Shown: positions 11,690 through 23,370 of the stretch, piece by piece
Numbering within the stretch: the first letter of the stretch is position 1
Layout of the letters: each line of letters begins with the position of its first letter
NCBI GenBank assembly: GCA_050084515.1
Contig: CM114272.1
Span: 52,576,001-52,640,000, forward strand
Direction of reading: 5' to 3'
DNA from: Blasia pusilla
Lineage: Eukaryota; Marchantiophyta; Marchantiopsida; Blasiales
DNA length: 64,000 bases
Translations under genes and position numbers: made by a program
The notes under the pieces: generated by a model
The model's input: only the letters and a program-made list of their open reading frames with translations
The model's database searches: none
What the model was told of the DNA's origin: nothing

Positions 11690-13642
11690 TGTGACATGGA
11701 TGACTGGAAGGCAACTAATGATGGGGCCCCCAACAACAGGAGTTCATGATAAAACTCCATTCAAAGTCTTCACAAGAAGTAAACCTGATTTTTCCTTCCT
11801 GAAAGTATTTGGCTCTATCTGTCATGCTCATGTTTCTTGTGAGAGACGTCAGAATTTAGATCCCAAGTCTGAAAGATGTATCTTCATTGGCTATGCTGAT
11901 GGAACTAAGGGATATAAGTGCTACATTCCATCCTCTAGGCAGCTAAATATTAGTCGGGATGTTGTCTTTGATGAGCTAAAGTCATGGTATGCTCCATCTG
12001 AGCCTATTCCGCCTCTAAACTTGTCTGTTGAGGGGAAGAGTATGACTATAAACCAACAGACATTGTCTTCAACTTCCCCAAGTACTAGTGCACGATTAGG
12101 AGAGGTCCTAGATTCATCCATTAAATCTGTGAGTCCATGGACGGGAAGAGTACATATTCAGTCTGTTAACACTAGTCAGAGCTCGAGTAAGATGTCAGAG
12201 GCATCTACCTCTGGACATCAACTTCGTAGATCAAGTAGAGTTACACATCTAGTTCATAGATTCATAAATGAAGGTTTCCTTGCGACACATCATGCATATA
12301 TGATGACTACCCTTCAAGAGCAGGAGCCGAGTTATTTTGAAGAAGCTGCGAGTAAAGCCGAATCGATTGAAGCTATGGAGGAAGAGCTTGATGCATTAAG
12401 ACATCAACAAATATGGGAGCTGGTTGATATACCTTCCGGTAAGGAAGCTATTGGTTGATATACCTTCCGGTATATCAACCAATCTCGCTTTGTATCTATT
12501 AATTGTACCATCTTGATTACGCTTGATCTATCAACCGGAAGCTATTGGTAAGGAGCTTGGTATGGCAAGATTGCATACATCCTACAAGAGTTGGGTTTAG
12601 GGTTTAGAGCTCTCACTCCTCGTTATATGTCTTGAGAGGAAAAGATCATCCGGTTTTCATTGTGTTGTATGTTGACGACCTCTTGATTACAGGGAGTATT
12701 GAAGAAATGGTACAACAAGTCAAGCTTAAGTTACAAGCAGAATTTGATATGAAAGACTTGAGAGAACTCAAGTACTTCCTTGGTATTGAGTTTATCAAGG
12801 TTGGAGAGAGCATGTGGTTACTACAACGACAATATGCTCTTCATATACTTTCAAAATATGATATGATTGCTTGTAAGCCAATCTCTACACCGTTGGATCA
12901 GAGCGTGAAGCTAAGAGTGGATGAAGGAGAGCTGCTTGCAGATTCTAATATGTACATGCGCATGGTTGGAAGTTTGATCTATCTAACTATGACCAGACCA
13001 GATTTGAGCTATGTTGTTGGTCTAGTGAGCCAGTTTATGCAAGCACCTCGAAAATCTCACCTTGATGATGTGAGGAGGATTATGCCGTATGTGAAATTCT
13101 CTATTAAATTCGGGCTTCAATTTGAACCTTCTCCGAGTTTTCAATTACAGGGATTCACAGATGCTGATTGGGCAGGAAGCGTGTCTGATCGACACTCCAC
13201 ATTTGGTTATTCATTTACTTTGGGAATCGTAGCTACAAATTGGGCTTCAAAGAAGCAACCTACACTTGCTTTATCTTCAACAGAGGCTGAGTACAGAGCA
13301 GCAACCAATGCAGCATGTGAGGTCGTGTGGCTTCATCGATTACTTGTTGAGATTGATGTTAGTAACTTAGGACCTAGTGTAATATATACAAATAATATTA
13401 GTAGCATCAAGCTTGCTAATAACCCTCTGTTTCATGCTTGTACAAAGCATGTTGAGGTGCACTATCATTTTATCAGAGAGAAAGTGCTTGTAGGACTAAT
13501 TGATCTTGTGTATATAGGTACAGATCAGAAAATTGGTGACATCTTTACAAAGGCATTATCTAGAGATAAGTTTGAGATGTTTAGAAAGGATTTAGTCGTT
13601 AGAGATATCGATATGAGCTTGAGGGGGAGTATTGAAGATTGA
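11690..13642 (+). pseudogene. Ty1/Copia Gag-Pol fragment 1 (integrase end, RT, RNase H)
   Basis: The first part (11691-12458) is the end of a Copia integrase and the connecting region, with VFGSICHAHV, CIFIGYADGTKGYKCY and SRDVVFDE. After a rearranged patch at 12450-12560 that deletes the RT N-terminus, 12632-13642 encodes RT with the catalytic YVDDLL and Copia RNase H ([17 protein letters not shown], ending SLRGSIED). Domain order IN-RT-RH identifies Copia. The gag, protease and integrase core are missing because the element starts inside copy A's tail region. Confidence 0.9.
12450..12483. repeat. palindrome with 15-bp arms at a Copia deletion point
   Basis: Arms ATTGGTTGATATACC and its reverse complement flank TTCC. 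The sequence is built from the conserved RT-start region (compare VDIPSGKEAIG), suggesting a snap-back or template-switch rearrangement where RT sequence was lost. Confidence 0.9.
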
Positions 13643-13939
13643 GTTACAGTCAAGCTCATAAGACACCTGAACTGCTACATTTGGCACTCACACAAAATAG
13701 GGAAGCTTAATCTTGGTTAGTTAGTTAAGCACGATTATCTTAACTAGGGTTAGTTAATCACAATTAGGCTAACTCGAGACTATGGTTAAGGATAGGGTTA
13801 GGGTTTCTTGTACATACCCTATATAATTGAGAAGAGGATCAGCCTCCACTTATTCTCTCATTGCAAATTTCGATGTCCATGGTGGTTTGTGTATATGAGC
13901 CGTTTTCCACCAATTATGCTTGTTTAGCAGTTTTCCACA
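13633..13939 (+). repeat. 3' LTR of Copia fragment 1
   Basis: It follows a purine tract (GAGGGGGAGT, 13621-13630) directly after the pol stop. It matches the inverted copy at 15642-15951 from about TGAAGATTGAG to GCAGTTTTCCACA. A telomere-like run of CCTAA-type repeats lies inside (reads as TTAGGGTT on this strand near 13795). The end in CA is where the two copies stop matching. Confidence 0.75.
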
Positions 13940-14520
13940 AAAAAATGCCTACATTGTGAGCAAAATCACCCCACAACAAGCTCCACACAACATGCATCTA
14001 GTGTTTGTCACTGTGGTCAATGACCATACAAATTATCAAGGATTTAAAAAAAAAATGGCCCACAAGGATCCCCAAGAGCCTAGAGATAGTGTAGGGAAGA
14101 CGACTTATCACAATATGTACACACATCTCACATAGAGAGATCAAGCCTCTTGTTGAATCTGTGGGGATAAAGCAATCACAAAGATGCTATGAAACCATTT
14201 TTTATAATATACCTGCTAATAACCAACGATTATGAAGGAAAGACCTAGTGAAAATATCCAATTTTGGATCTGTTATATAGGCTTCCACAAAAGATGGTGC
14301 ATCATCACTTGAAGGAGGGTCAAGAGCTTTTAAGAGTGCCACTGTGTTTGCACTTGGAAACGCCCGACAAAGAGAATCCAACGCTAGAGTTGCAAGTAAA
14401 AACTCACCAACTTATCCTAAAATTAGGCAAAGTCAAAGGCGTTGTGGTATTGAGGATCTCTCATGATTGACATGTTGAGTGGGATTAGCCACTACTAAGA
14501 TCTTTGCTCAAATTAAATGT
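13940..14520. other. unassigned sequence between Copia LTR and LTR-B
   Basis: No protein motif was recognised. The stretch is AT-rich with a poly(A) run near 14045-14055, and its short ORFs lack recognisable features. It may be degenerate retroelement leader or intergenic DNA. Confidence 0.4.
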
Positions 14521-14945
14521 TGTCACATCTTAGTAGCCAATACGTAGAGATCTATCGTGGCAACGACAAATCTGTTGCGTCAAGAACATTGTTTATGGCG
14601 ATTTTCCTATTTTGGTTTTAGTCCGTCAAGTGATCGGTTGACGTAGTCAATGATCACCCGGTAACCTGTGCACGTAGATTACCGTTGGGAGGGCTATTTT
14701 TTGGGGAAGAGCCTTTTGGCTCTTCCCAAGGATATAAGAGAGGGAGAGATGGGTTTCCCAAGCCATATTTCTCATGTTGAGCCTTAGTAGCACCTCTTTT
14801 GCATGTGTGTGTGGGTGTGGATGTCTAGGAACTAGGTTGCTAACATCCGTATTCCCTCATGCCGGAGGGTGGATGTGGTTCGATATGCTGATGTAGATTC
14901 ATAAATGGAGTTTTAGGCCGAGTCAGCCGTTTCTACTCTAATTTT
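14521..14945 (+). repeat. LTR family B core, plus strand
   Basis: The segment starts exactly at TGTCACATCTTAGTAGCC, the same start seen in other LTR-B copies (minus strand starts at 35383 and 21255). It contains a 10-bp-stem hairpin GGGAAGAGCC-TTTT-GGCTCTTCCC (14704-14727) immediately upstream of a TATA-like GATATAAGAG (14731-14740). It lacks the terminal module that ends GCACGACA in the 34770 and 17519 copies. Confidence 0.75.
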
Positions 14946-15641
14946 ACATGAGAAAGATGCAAGGGGGCAGGAAATTTGTTGGTTGCACGTAAGCAAGCAA
15001 GTTGCCTCAGTGGGAAGACCCTGGAGATGCACACATTGCATATTATTGTTCAATTTTTGTTCAAAAGGCCGAAAACACTGTCCATTTTTTTATAGATTTT
15101 GCTAGTGCAGATTGATAAGAGAGAACAGCAGAGTGTAGGAGGAAGTGTGGTGTCGGGAGTACACAAGCAAGTGTGTCGGGAAAGAGGGAGAAGATAACGT
15201 TAGGTCTTGCAACCGCGGGGGAGGGACTGTTAAGTAAAGGCGGCTAAGTTGGAGCCATTGTCGTTTTAGTGGGAGAGCCGAGAGAGTATTTGGAGGGTCG
15301 CGGAGTCGAGAGCCAAGAGTCGGGAGTCGGGAGCCGCGCCCAGAGCGCAATTGAGGCTGAGTTTGGAAGGTTGGGGCCGTAGCCGCATAGGGCAGCGTGC
15401 CCAGTGCCAACGATAAATAGACAGAAAGGAGCAGAGAGCTCCAAGAACAATGGTACAAGTATGACGGGTGGGTGGTGCCAAGTACGATGGTACATCCAGG
15501 GGGCAAGAGTCATTATGGGTTCAAGGAAGGAGGAGAGGGTGCGACCATAGGGATCCGTGCCACTAAGCGGTTACAGGGGCTGACAGGGGTTACGGGGCTG
15601 GACAAGGCAAGAGCCATTATGGTTCTAAGGGAAGAGGAAGA
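14946..15641 (+). other. leader-like sequence after LTR-B, no gene seen
   Basis: This stretch follows the LTR-B core and is cut by the inverted Copia LTR. It contains purine-rich repeats (AGAGTCGGGAGTCGGGAGCC near 15310) and a two-unit AGAG(T/C)CATTATGG(G/T)TC repeat near 15508 and 15609. A minus-strand 134-codon ORF across it is low complexity and is not called. Confidence 0.4.
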
Positions 15642-15951
15642 TGTAGAAAACTGCTAAAGAAGCATAATTGGTGAGAAACGGCTCTTACACTCACACACCA
15701 CCATGGAGAACAAAATTTTGCAATGGGAGAATGAGTGGAGGCTGGTCCCCTTCTCAATTATATAGGGTTTGTATAAGTAACCCTAACCCTAATATTAACC
15801 ATAGTCTCGAGTTAGACAAAACTTCATTAACTAACCCTAGTTAAGATAATCGCGCTTAACTGACTAACAAAGATTAAGCTTCCCTACTTTGTGTGAGTAC
15901 CACATATAGCAGTTCAGGTGTCTCATAAGCTTGATTGTAACTCAATCTTCA
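15642..15951 (-). repeat. 3' LTR of Copia fragment 2 (inverted)
   Basis: This is the reverse complement of the LTR at 13633-13939. It begins next to the purine tract (reads CCCCTTAAG on plus at 15957-15965) that follows the Copia pol stop and ends at TGTAGAAAACTGC on the plus strand. Only one LTR of this element is present. Confidence 0.75.
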
Positions 15952-17518
15952 ATACTCCCCCTTAAGCTCATATCGATATCTCTAACGCCTAAATAATTTT
16001 TAAACATCTCAAACTTATCTCTAGATAATGCCTTTGTAAAGATGCCAACAATTTGTTGATCTGTACTTATATACACAAGATCAATTAGTCCTACAAGCAC
16101 TTTCTCTGTAATAAAATGATAGTCCACCTCAACATGCTTTGTACGAGCATGAAACACAAGGTTCTTGGCAAGCTTGATGCTACTAATATTGTATGCATGT
16201 ATTACGCTAGATCCTAAGTTACTAACACCAATCTCAACAAGTAATCAACACCGCCTCACATGCTGCATTGGTTCCTCCTCTGTACTCAGCCTCTGTTGAA
16301 GATAAAACAAGTGTAGGTTGCTTCTTTGAAGCCCAACTTATAGATACGCTTCCCAAAGTAAATGAATAACCAGATGTGGAGTGTCGATCAGACACGCTTC
16401 CTGCCCAATCAACATCTGTGAATCCTTATAATTGTAAACTCGGAGAAGGTTCAAATTGAAGCCTAAATTGAACAGAGAATTTCACATAATGCATAATCCT
16501 CATCATACCATCAAGGTGAGGTTTTCGAGGTGCTTGCATACATTAACTCACTAGGCCAAAAACATAGCTCAAATCAAGCTTGGTTATAGTCAGATAGATC
16601 AAACTTCCAACCATGCACTTATACATATTGGATTCTACAAGCAACTCTCCTTCATCCACTCTTAGCTTCACACTTTGGTCCAACGATGTAGAGATTGGCT
16701 TACAAGCCATCGTACTATATTTTGAAAGTATGTGAAGAGCATATTGTCGTTGTAGTAACCACATGCTCTCTCCAACCTTGATAAATTCAACACCAAGGAA
16801 GTACTTGAGTTCTCCCAAGTCCATCATATCAAATTCTGCCTGTAATTTTAGCTTGACTTGTTGTTCCATATCTTGAGTAGTCTCAGAAATCAAGAGGTTG
16901 TCAACATACAACACAATGATAAGTGTATGATCTTTTCCTCTCAAGGCATATAACGAGGAGTCAGAATCACATACTCTAAAACCCAACTCTTGTAGGACGT
17001 ATGTAATCTTGATATACCAAGCTCTTGGAGCTTGTTTGAGCCCGTATAGAGCTTTTTTCAACATGCTTACGCAAAATGGAAACTCAGGATGCTCGTATGC
17101 AAGTGGTTGAGTCATATATACCTCCTCGTATAGATCTCCATTCAAGAAGGCATTCTTGACATCCATGTGATGTAATCTCCACTTCTTACTTATTGCAACT
17201 ACAACCACTGATCTCGCAGTCGCCATCTTTGCAACAGGGCTAAATGTTTCCTCATAATCAATTGCATATTGTTGTGCATAGTCCTTAGCCACCAATCTTG
17301 TTTTGTATCTGTTAACTGATACCAATTACGTTTGATTTTGTAAACCCATTTGTAACCAATAGCTTCCTTACCGAAAGGTATATCAACCAGCTCCCAGGTC
17401 TCTTGATGTCTTAATGCAACAAGCTCTTCCTCCATAGCTTCAATCCATTCGATTCTATTTGCAACTTCTTTAAAACAACTCGGCTCTTGTTCTTGAAGGT
17501 GCTAATCGCCGTTAGTTG
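15942..17518 (-). pseudogene. Ty1/Copia Pol fragment 2 (RT and RNase H)
   Basis: On the minus strand the RT start (EAMEEELVALRHQ, WELVDIPFGKEAIGYKWVYK) lies near 17330-17435. It is followed by a long RT segment (17325-16543) with MDVKNAFLNGDL and FGLKQAPRAW-type motifs. The catalytic motif reads YVDN instead of YVDD (near 16897-16908), which removes one metal-binding Asp. RNase H (16540-15942) has stops and ends SLRGSIED. The 5' part is cut by an LTR-B at 17519. Confidence 0.9.
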
Positions 17519-18080
17519 TGTCGTGCGCATACACATCGCTGGTCACATCTACACACCACACAACACCGATCTTCCCCAATATACGGGTAGATCCACACAT
17601 AAATAAAATATACTCACGCATATATATATTGGGATCCCACAACAAAATCAAGAGTAGTAAAAACAACTCAGCCGGCCTAAAACTCCACTCATGAATCTAC
17701 ATCGGCCTATCGAACCACATCCATGCCTTGCTATAAGAGAATCCGAACGCTAGCACCCTAACTCCTACACATCCACACATGTCTATGCAAGAGAGGAGCT
17801 CTTAAGGCTCAACATGAGAAATATGGCTTGAGCAGCCATCTCTCTTACTCTTATACCCTTCGAAAGAGCAAAAAAGCTCTTCCCCAAAATAGCCCTACCA
17901 ACAGTATCAACGATCACCTGCCGGACTAAAACCAAAATAGGAAAATCGCCATAAACAACGTTCCCAATAAGACAAACCTGTTGCTAACCTCATCCAATAT
18001 CTCGGGAAAAAGTTACACCCAAACAACCCGTTGACTCCCTATGTCGTTGACGCGATAGAACTCTATCTACGTCAAAATAA
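17519..18080 (-). repeat. LTR family B, downstream LTR of copy G
   Basis: On the minus strand it ends GTGTATGCGCACGACA at 17519, the shared terminal motif of these LTRs. It contains the TGTGGGATC module near 17653, the AGAGCC-type hairpin near 17863-17885 (both arms altered) and a TATA region. The upper end is truncated near 18080. It abuts RNase H sequence of copy G, fitting a 3' LTR. Confidence 0.7.
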
Positions 18081-19362
18081 AACGTAGGCCTAAAACTCTA
18101 TGAGGGAGAGTGCAGCCAAGAAATCTCCCTCGTAGAAGTTGTACTTTGCCTCTGCAATGTTGTTCAATCGGCTCGCATAAGCCACGATGAACTCCCTCTC
18201 CTCGTCATCCCTCTAAGTAAGCACGGCTCCTAGATCCAACATGCTCCTATCCGTATGTAACTGGAATGGGCGACCCCTAACCGGTCTCTGTAAAATGGGT
18301 GAGGACGTCAACCTGTCCTTGAGCTCCTGAAATGCTCACTTTTAATCATCTCCCCACCACCAAACCTGATCAAGTCTCGTCAGCAAGTTCAAAGACTTCG
18401 CGATCACACTAAAACCCTTGACATACCGTCGATAGAAGTTCTCCAGTACCAGAAACGCTGGACTCGACTCACATCCGTAGGGCATGGAATGTGCACAATA
18501 ACCTCCACCTTTGTCTGCTGAACACCTAGCCCACTTGGGTATATGGTGTCTCCCAAGTACTCAATCTTCTCTTGAAAGAATCTATACTTGCCTGGACGTA
18601 ACTTCAGTCCATGTAACTACAATCTTTGAAACACCTCCTCCAGGTGTCGCTCATGCTCCTCAACCGTGGAACTGAAGATAAGAATATCATCTATATAACA
18701 CCGGATAAAATCCAAGCCACCCAAAATCCTATCCATCACTCTCTAAAACTCCATATGTGCGTTCTTCAACCCAAATGGTAAGAACCGCCACTGATACAAG
18801 CAATCTCTCCAAAACCAATCTATCCCCCACAATGTTGTCTTCTCCCTGTCCTCCAACCTGATAGAAACCTCATGATAACCAACATGGATATCTAAAATAC
18901 TGAAGATATTTGCATGCCCTACCGCATCAAAGATCTGCTCAGGAGTAGGCATGGCATATCAATATGATCTCGTCTGTCGGTTGATAGGATAGTAATCTCC
19001 ACACATCCGCCTATCCATCCAATTGCATACATATCCTTCTTCGCCGGCATGACTGTGATAGATGCATACTCCCCATGTGATAACTCCATAAGGCATGCCT
19101 CCAACAAGTCCTGACTATTGCTCTGAATCAAGGCTCGCTCCATTTGAGAATATCTGTAGGCTTGACGAAAGATAGGCGTGTCACTAGCCAACTCAATCTG
19201 TATCCCAGGACCCTTTAGTGTACCCAAGTTTCTCATACTAAAGGCAAAACAATTGACATGCCCTCTCATGAACCTATGAACTCGCCGTCGCTCTCCTCCT
19301 ATCAACTTGAGACCTATCACAAGCTCCCAAGTCTCCATCGTGACCTCACTCGAAGAGGACAC
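18081..19362 (-). pseudogene. RT and partial RNase H of methyltransferase-Gypsy copy G
   Basis: Minus-strand reading gives RT N-terminal sequence (18919-19362: MERALIQSNSQDLLEACLMELSHGEY pattern in part, then a PAKKD segment). This is followed by the LDIHVGYHEV and CLYQWRFLPFGLKNAH region (18743-18952), then RT palm and a short RNase H piece near 18110-18350. Several frameshifts and stops occur. The RT palm aspartates lie in a damaged stretch near 18690-18710. RNase H is cut off where LTR-B begins. Confidence 0.75.
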
Positions 19363-20640
19363 AACCTCTGGCTTTGGTTGCTATGTAGCAACCCTAGCCA
19401 CCTCCGCAACAACCACTCCATTGTGACCTCCTATACCATGCTCCACAACCAAAAAAATGAACATGTGCTGCTCTGATCGCCTTTGCAATCTCCGTTCGAG
19501 CGACGTCCTTCAAAGTCAATGGATGCCTATCTCTCCTCGTCCCGCCCCCAGCCAATGCCTGTACAGACCGTGTAGGCAATGCTCCAACTCGTGGACGTGA
19601 CGGCATGGATGATACTCTCATCCATATATGCTTAGCCATACCTAGGCTGACTATCCATGTGAGATAGTTGAGGTCCATCACCTGCCCCAACACCTATCTC
19701 TATGATGCCTCAATCATACCTGGCACCGCCGCACTATCCGTAGCGAACCCCATGGCGCTCTCGCCCTCATCTACTGTAGGCTCCTCCAATGCTCGGGTCA
19801 CATCATCCCAAATCATGCATGGCCCTCCCTGACAAAAGGCATGGGATGATGGGAAGCTCACCAACGGAGGTAAGGCTGCCCTCAACTCCACCCCCTATTG
19901 GCTATCGCCAACGGTCGTCTATCATCACGCGTCACCACCTGAGATCGACGCCCTGAGCCCAAAATAACATCCACTGTGAGATGTGTGCTCTCTGAACTGC
20001 ATCGTATGCTCGACTTAGTACCTCTGATGGTATCAGGTTCATCCACCATAGTTGTGGATGGTGGGCGGGTGATCCAACTCGCATTGCATCTATCAATACA
20101 GCAGGTCCTAACCACGACCTCACCTGATGCATACTCGTCATCACACGTGCATGAGTGTCTCCCAACAATGGCACATTCTCCAAAATGTATGCCAAAGAAC
20201 ATGTCTGACTCTCCTGCAAGTGTCGCACTACTTGGAGCATCTCCCAAAACATCCTTGACCTCGGATCTTGCAATCCAAACCCTCTGCCCACTGATGAATA
20301 GCCCTCACACGGCCATCCAGCAATCACCAAATGAATTGTGCCAACTCTATCCAGATCGTGCGCCCCCACCAAAGAAATGTCGGTGGATAGTGTATGTTGA
20401 TACCCCCGTACTCCACATACCAGCAACAACTCAGGATACCTTTGGAACAATCTCGCCACGTGACGTAATGATACTCACCGCGCGATCTCATCTCTTTCCA
20501 CATAAAGGTACTGATGCACCCATATGCCCACGTGCAATACCGCAGCTAATCCGATGCTAATCTCTCCAAAGAGATCTAACACCCTAACACCCTCCTCAAG
20601 ACACTCCCACACAATGAGTATGGTATCCATTGGTGTCAAC
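19363..20640 (-). pseudogene. DNA methyltransferase domain of copy G (broken)
   Basis: The minus-strand segment 20459-19932 stays open through motif IV (AGWPCEGYSSVGRG, catalytic Cys kept, Gln to Glu), RSRMFWEML, motif VI (ENVPLLGD) and the QLWWMNL motif VIII-like stretch. Motif I near 20570-20600 is altered (LDLFGEISIGL). The C-terminal region toward 19390-19900 contains the GFATDSAAVPG and LGQVMDLNYLTWI segments that mark motifs IX-X, in shifted frames. It aligns with D1 and B. Confidence 0.8.
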
Positions 20641-20796
20641 ATCTCTACTCCATGAGCGCGATCGCCACCTAACTCTCATTGCTACGGGATAAAGGCATGA
20701 CTCTACAAAAAATATCCGTCCTCTCAGAACACACTTGTACCCATACATCTGGATCATCAATATCTAACACATCCGCCATATCACGTCAAATAGCTG
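20641..20796 (-). pseudogene. displaced integrase fragment in copy G
   Basis: About 100 bp (near 20690-20785) match the integrase C-terminal region of D1 at 36841-36940 (the segment reading DDPDVW and CSER/CSQR on the minus strand). In an intact element this lies downstream of RNase H, but here it sits between the 5' LTR and the methyltransferase. This supports copy G being a recombinant derivative. Confidence 0.6.
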
Positions 20797-21255
20797 TAGG
20801 CCTAAAACTCCACTCATGAATCTACATCGGCATATCAAACCACATCCACCCTCTACTATGAGGAAATCCGGACACTAGCACCCTAACTCCTACACATCTA
20901 CACACGTCTATGCAAGAGAGGAGCTCCTAAGGCTCAACATGAGAAAAATGGCTTGGGAAAGCCATCTTCCTCCCTTATATAGGGTTGGGAAGAGCCAAAA
21001 GGCTCTTCCTCTAAAAATAGCTATCCTCTTGGTAACCTACGCGCATAGATTACCAGGGGCGGAGACCTGCTCAACAAGTCACCTGGTTGTGAAAAACCTC
21101 AACAGGAAAGTTGTTAGAAACAATGTTCTTGACACACAGACCTATCCTCAACCTCTCATCTGACACCTCGGGACAAAATTACACTCAAGATCGTCCACTG
21201 GCTCCTATGCCCTATCCATGATAGATCTCGGCCTATCGGCTACTCAGATGTGACA
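20797..21255 (-). repeat. LTR family B, upstream LTR of copy G
   Basis: It starts on the minus strand at 21255 with TGTCACATCTGAGTAGCC. It contains the hairpin GAAGAGCC-AAAA-GGCTCTTC near 20990-21010 beside TATATAAGGG, and ends near 20797 where the integrase fragment begins. Together with 17519-18080 it brackets copy G in the same orientation. Confidence 0.7.
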
Positions 21256-22056
21256 GTTGGCGGACGGGATAGAGGCGATACATAGTTGGATAAGGCCGAC
21301 ATGGTTGGTAGATTTCCGTGGTAGATCAAGCCACGAATGTAGTTAGATATTGGCCGTAGTAGGAAGCGGGTGACTATGGTAGATGTGATACATGGTTGAT
21401 TCATGCAACATAGTTGGACAGAGTTTCGGGATGTGGTGTCTTGCGAGCGTGGATGGGATTCATAACGGGAGTTTGTCAGTCATTGCAAGTAGATTGGGGG
21501 ACAACTATGTACTTCTTCACCGATTGTGAGTGAGAGGGTTGTGATGGAGCTACGTATGTTGATGCCCACGGGTAGTTCACATATGCTCACAAGAGGTTTG
21601 ACGTGTGTTCGAGGAGAGTGTCGTGTTGCGGAGGTTGACGCACCACATGGAAGAGTGTTGAGGAATCAGTGCTGACATGCAGTAGATTGGCCGTCGTGTT
21701 TAGGTTATCCATTCGAGTCCCTTTTCCGGCACTTATCCTATGTGATTGAGAGTGTTGGGTATCGGAAAGTTTCTTGTGCTAGATGGGTGTAGCGATGATG
21801 ACGAGTGTAGACTCCTTTCATGTGTAGCATGTAGGTGGATATAAGGCACTTGCCGAGTAGGGGTTGTGTGTATGATCGTACAGTGTTAGTAGTCTAGGTG
21901 AGTAAGTTGGGAGGCTCAGGGTGAGCCTGAGTGTTGAGTGTGCATGAGTCCGAGTGTGTCATCACGGGATTGGCATTAGCATAGGTGAGCTAGTCAAGAA
22001 TGTGGGAGACTCACGGTGAGTCTGAGTGCTTGAGCGGGTGAGACAGAGTTTTCATC
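21256..22056 (+). other. leader-like region upstream of gag E
   Basis: No protein motif is seen. The G/T-rich stretch contains GTGAGCCTGAGTG-like repeats near 21922 and 22017. It directly precedes an ATG-started gag and is probably the 5' leader of a third methyltransferase-Gypsy subfamily. No LTR was recognised. Confidence 0.45.
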
Positions 22057-23370
22057 ATGGCATTCTTCCAAGGTTCGGAAGGGCGGGGTAGTACGAGGAG
22101 TGGTAGTAGAGTGACATGGAGTGGTGTGAGGTATCAAGGGGTTTTGAATGAGGAACCACCCCAACTCCCATCCGTAGCTGGATCGTCATCACTAGACAGC
22201 GGATCTAGTGACAAGATCACGGACGGGGATAGTGCTACATGGAGAGAGATGGACGACATGGACCATCGGGGCATGCATAATTTCTCGGGTGAGGTGGGCA
22301 CCATCAACTTAGATGACTTCATCCAAGAGTTCAACACGTGGTGTGATTTCCAGGAGAAACGGACCCGACACGGTTCAACCCTTTCATGGCATGGAAGGGA
22401 TTCTTCCAGCAGTTGGAGGGTCTGCCAATAGATGACAACATGGAGTTTTGATCTTTATACTCACTAGAGATCGATGTCTGGAGGGTGTATTGTATGTGTC
22501 CACTAGTGGTCACGAGGCGTATGATGGGATAGTGAGGGCGGAGAGGCCTACACTGTCAGCCAAGAGACTAGATGGAGAGGGATGGTAGTGAGAGTGGTGA
22601 GGTGGCAGTAACATCTCGTGGTAGAGGACCATCAAGTTTCTGTCCTACAATGGAGTTCTTCCAACAGTTGGGGAGGACCTACCAAGGCATGCAAACCGGC
22701 AAGCTGAAGAGTCTACAAGATTTTCAACGGAGGTCGGATGAGACTCTTAGGGAGGGGTTCACAAGCATACGAAGGCTAATCATTGCAACATATGGGGTGA
22801 TTGAGGCGCAATTTTTTCAATGTTGGTACAGGATGCTGGACGAGGAGCTACGGAGGAGAGTTTGGGATGCGATGTTGCTTCAAATGGAGAAGCCCACATT
22901 GAAGGTGGTCTTCGAGTTGTCTGAGCAAGTATAGCTCAACATGAGTGAGGAGCAGGTGGTGACCACGGGATTTTTGTGGGATTTGACACGTCGATGAGTA
23001 GGAGTAGACCCACATATGTCCCATCATGCACCAGTACCATGGGAGCGGGCCGGTGGGCCCAGAGAGTAGGGTGGATATCGTGAGCCGATGAGGCAAGGGC
23101 CCATATCGACATATGTTTCCTAGCAGGGACCAGGTTGGCTTGTTGGATGTATGGTAGGCCACTTAGGCAAAGGGACTGCCCACAACATGGCAGAGGGCCA
23201 AGGACACCTCCGATTGCTCAGGAGCCACCTAGGATGGCCCCACCACAGTGACAATATGATCATTATCATCAATATGGTCATACTAGGAATAAGTGTTTTG
23301 ATCTTCATCAAGAGGTACGTCTAGAGGTAGGCAGAGGACTTGGGGGCGAGAGAATGGATGGAGATTGAGT
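22057..23370 (+). pseudogene. Gag E of a further methyltransferase-Gypsy subfamily (broken)
   Basis: The ATG at 22057 opens a frame with the same layout as gag A, B and D1: an acidic Ser-rich N-terminus, GTINLDDFIQEFNTWCD, and, after frameshifts and a TAG near 22430, the capsid segment KLKSLQDFQRRSDETLREGFTSIRRL and WYRMLDEELRRRV (22572-22934). TAG at 22932 follows. Zinc-knuckle remnants lie near 23140-23290. It ends where an inverted LTR-C begins. Divergence from A and B marks another lineage. Confidence 0.75.

Noticed and set aside
15102-15513. Overlapping minus-strand ORFs of up to 134 codons
   Set aside because: Open in several frames over a low-complexity purine-rich stretch, with no motif; it looks like retroelement leader.
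15775-15800. CCCTAACCCTAA telomere-like run
   Set aside because: Only two units inside a Copia LTR (also in the inverted copy), so not a telomere or interstitial array.
19976-20560. 194-codon plus-strand ORF
   Set aside because: It is antisense to the methyltransferase domain of copy G, whose motifs are on the minus strand.
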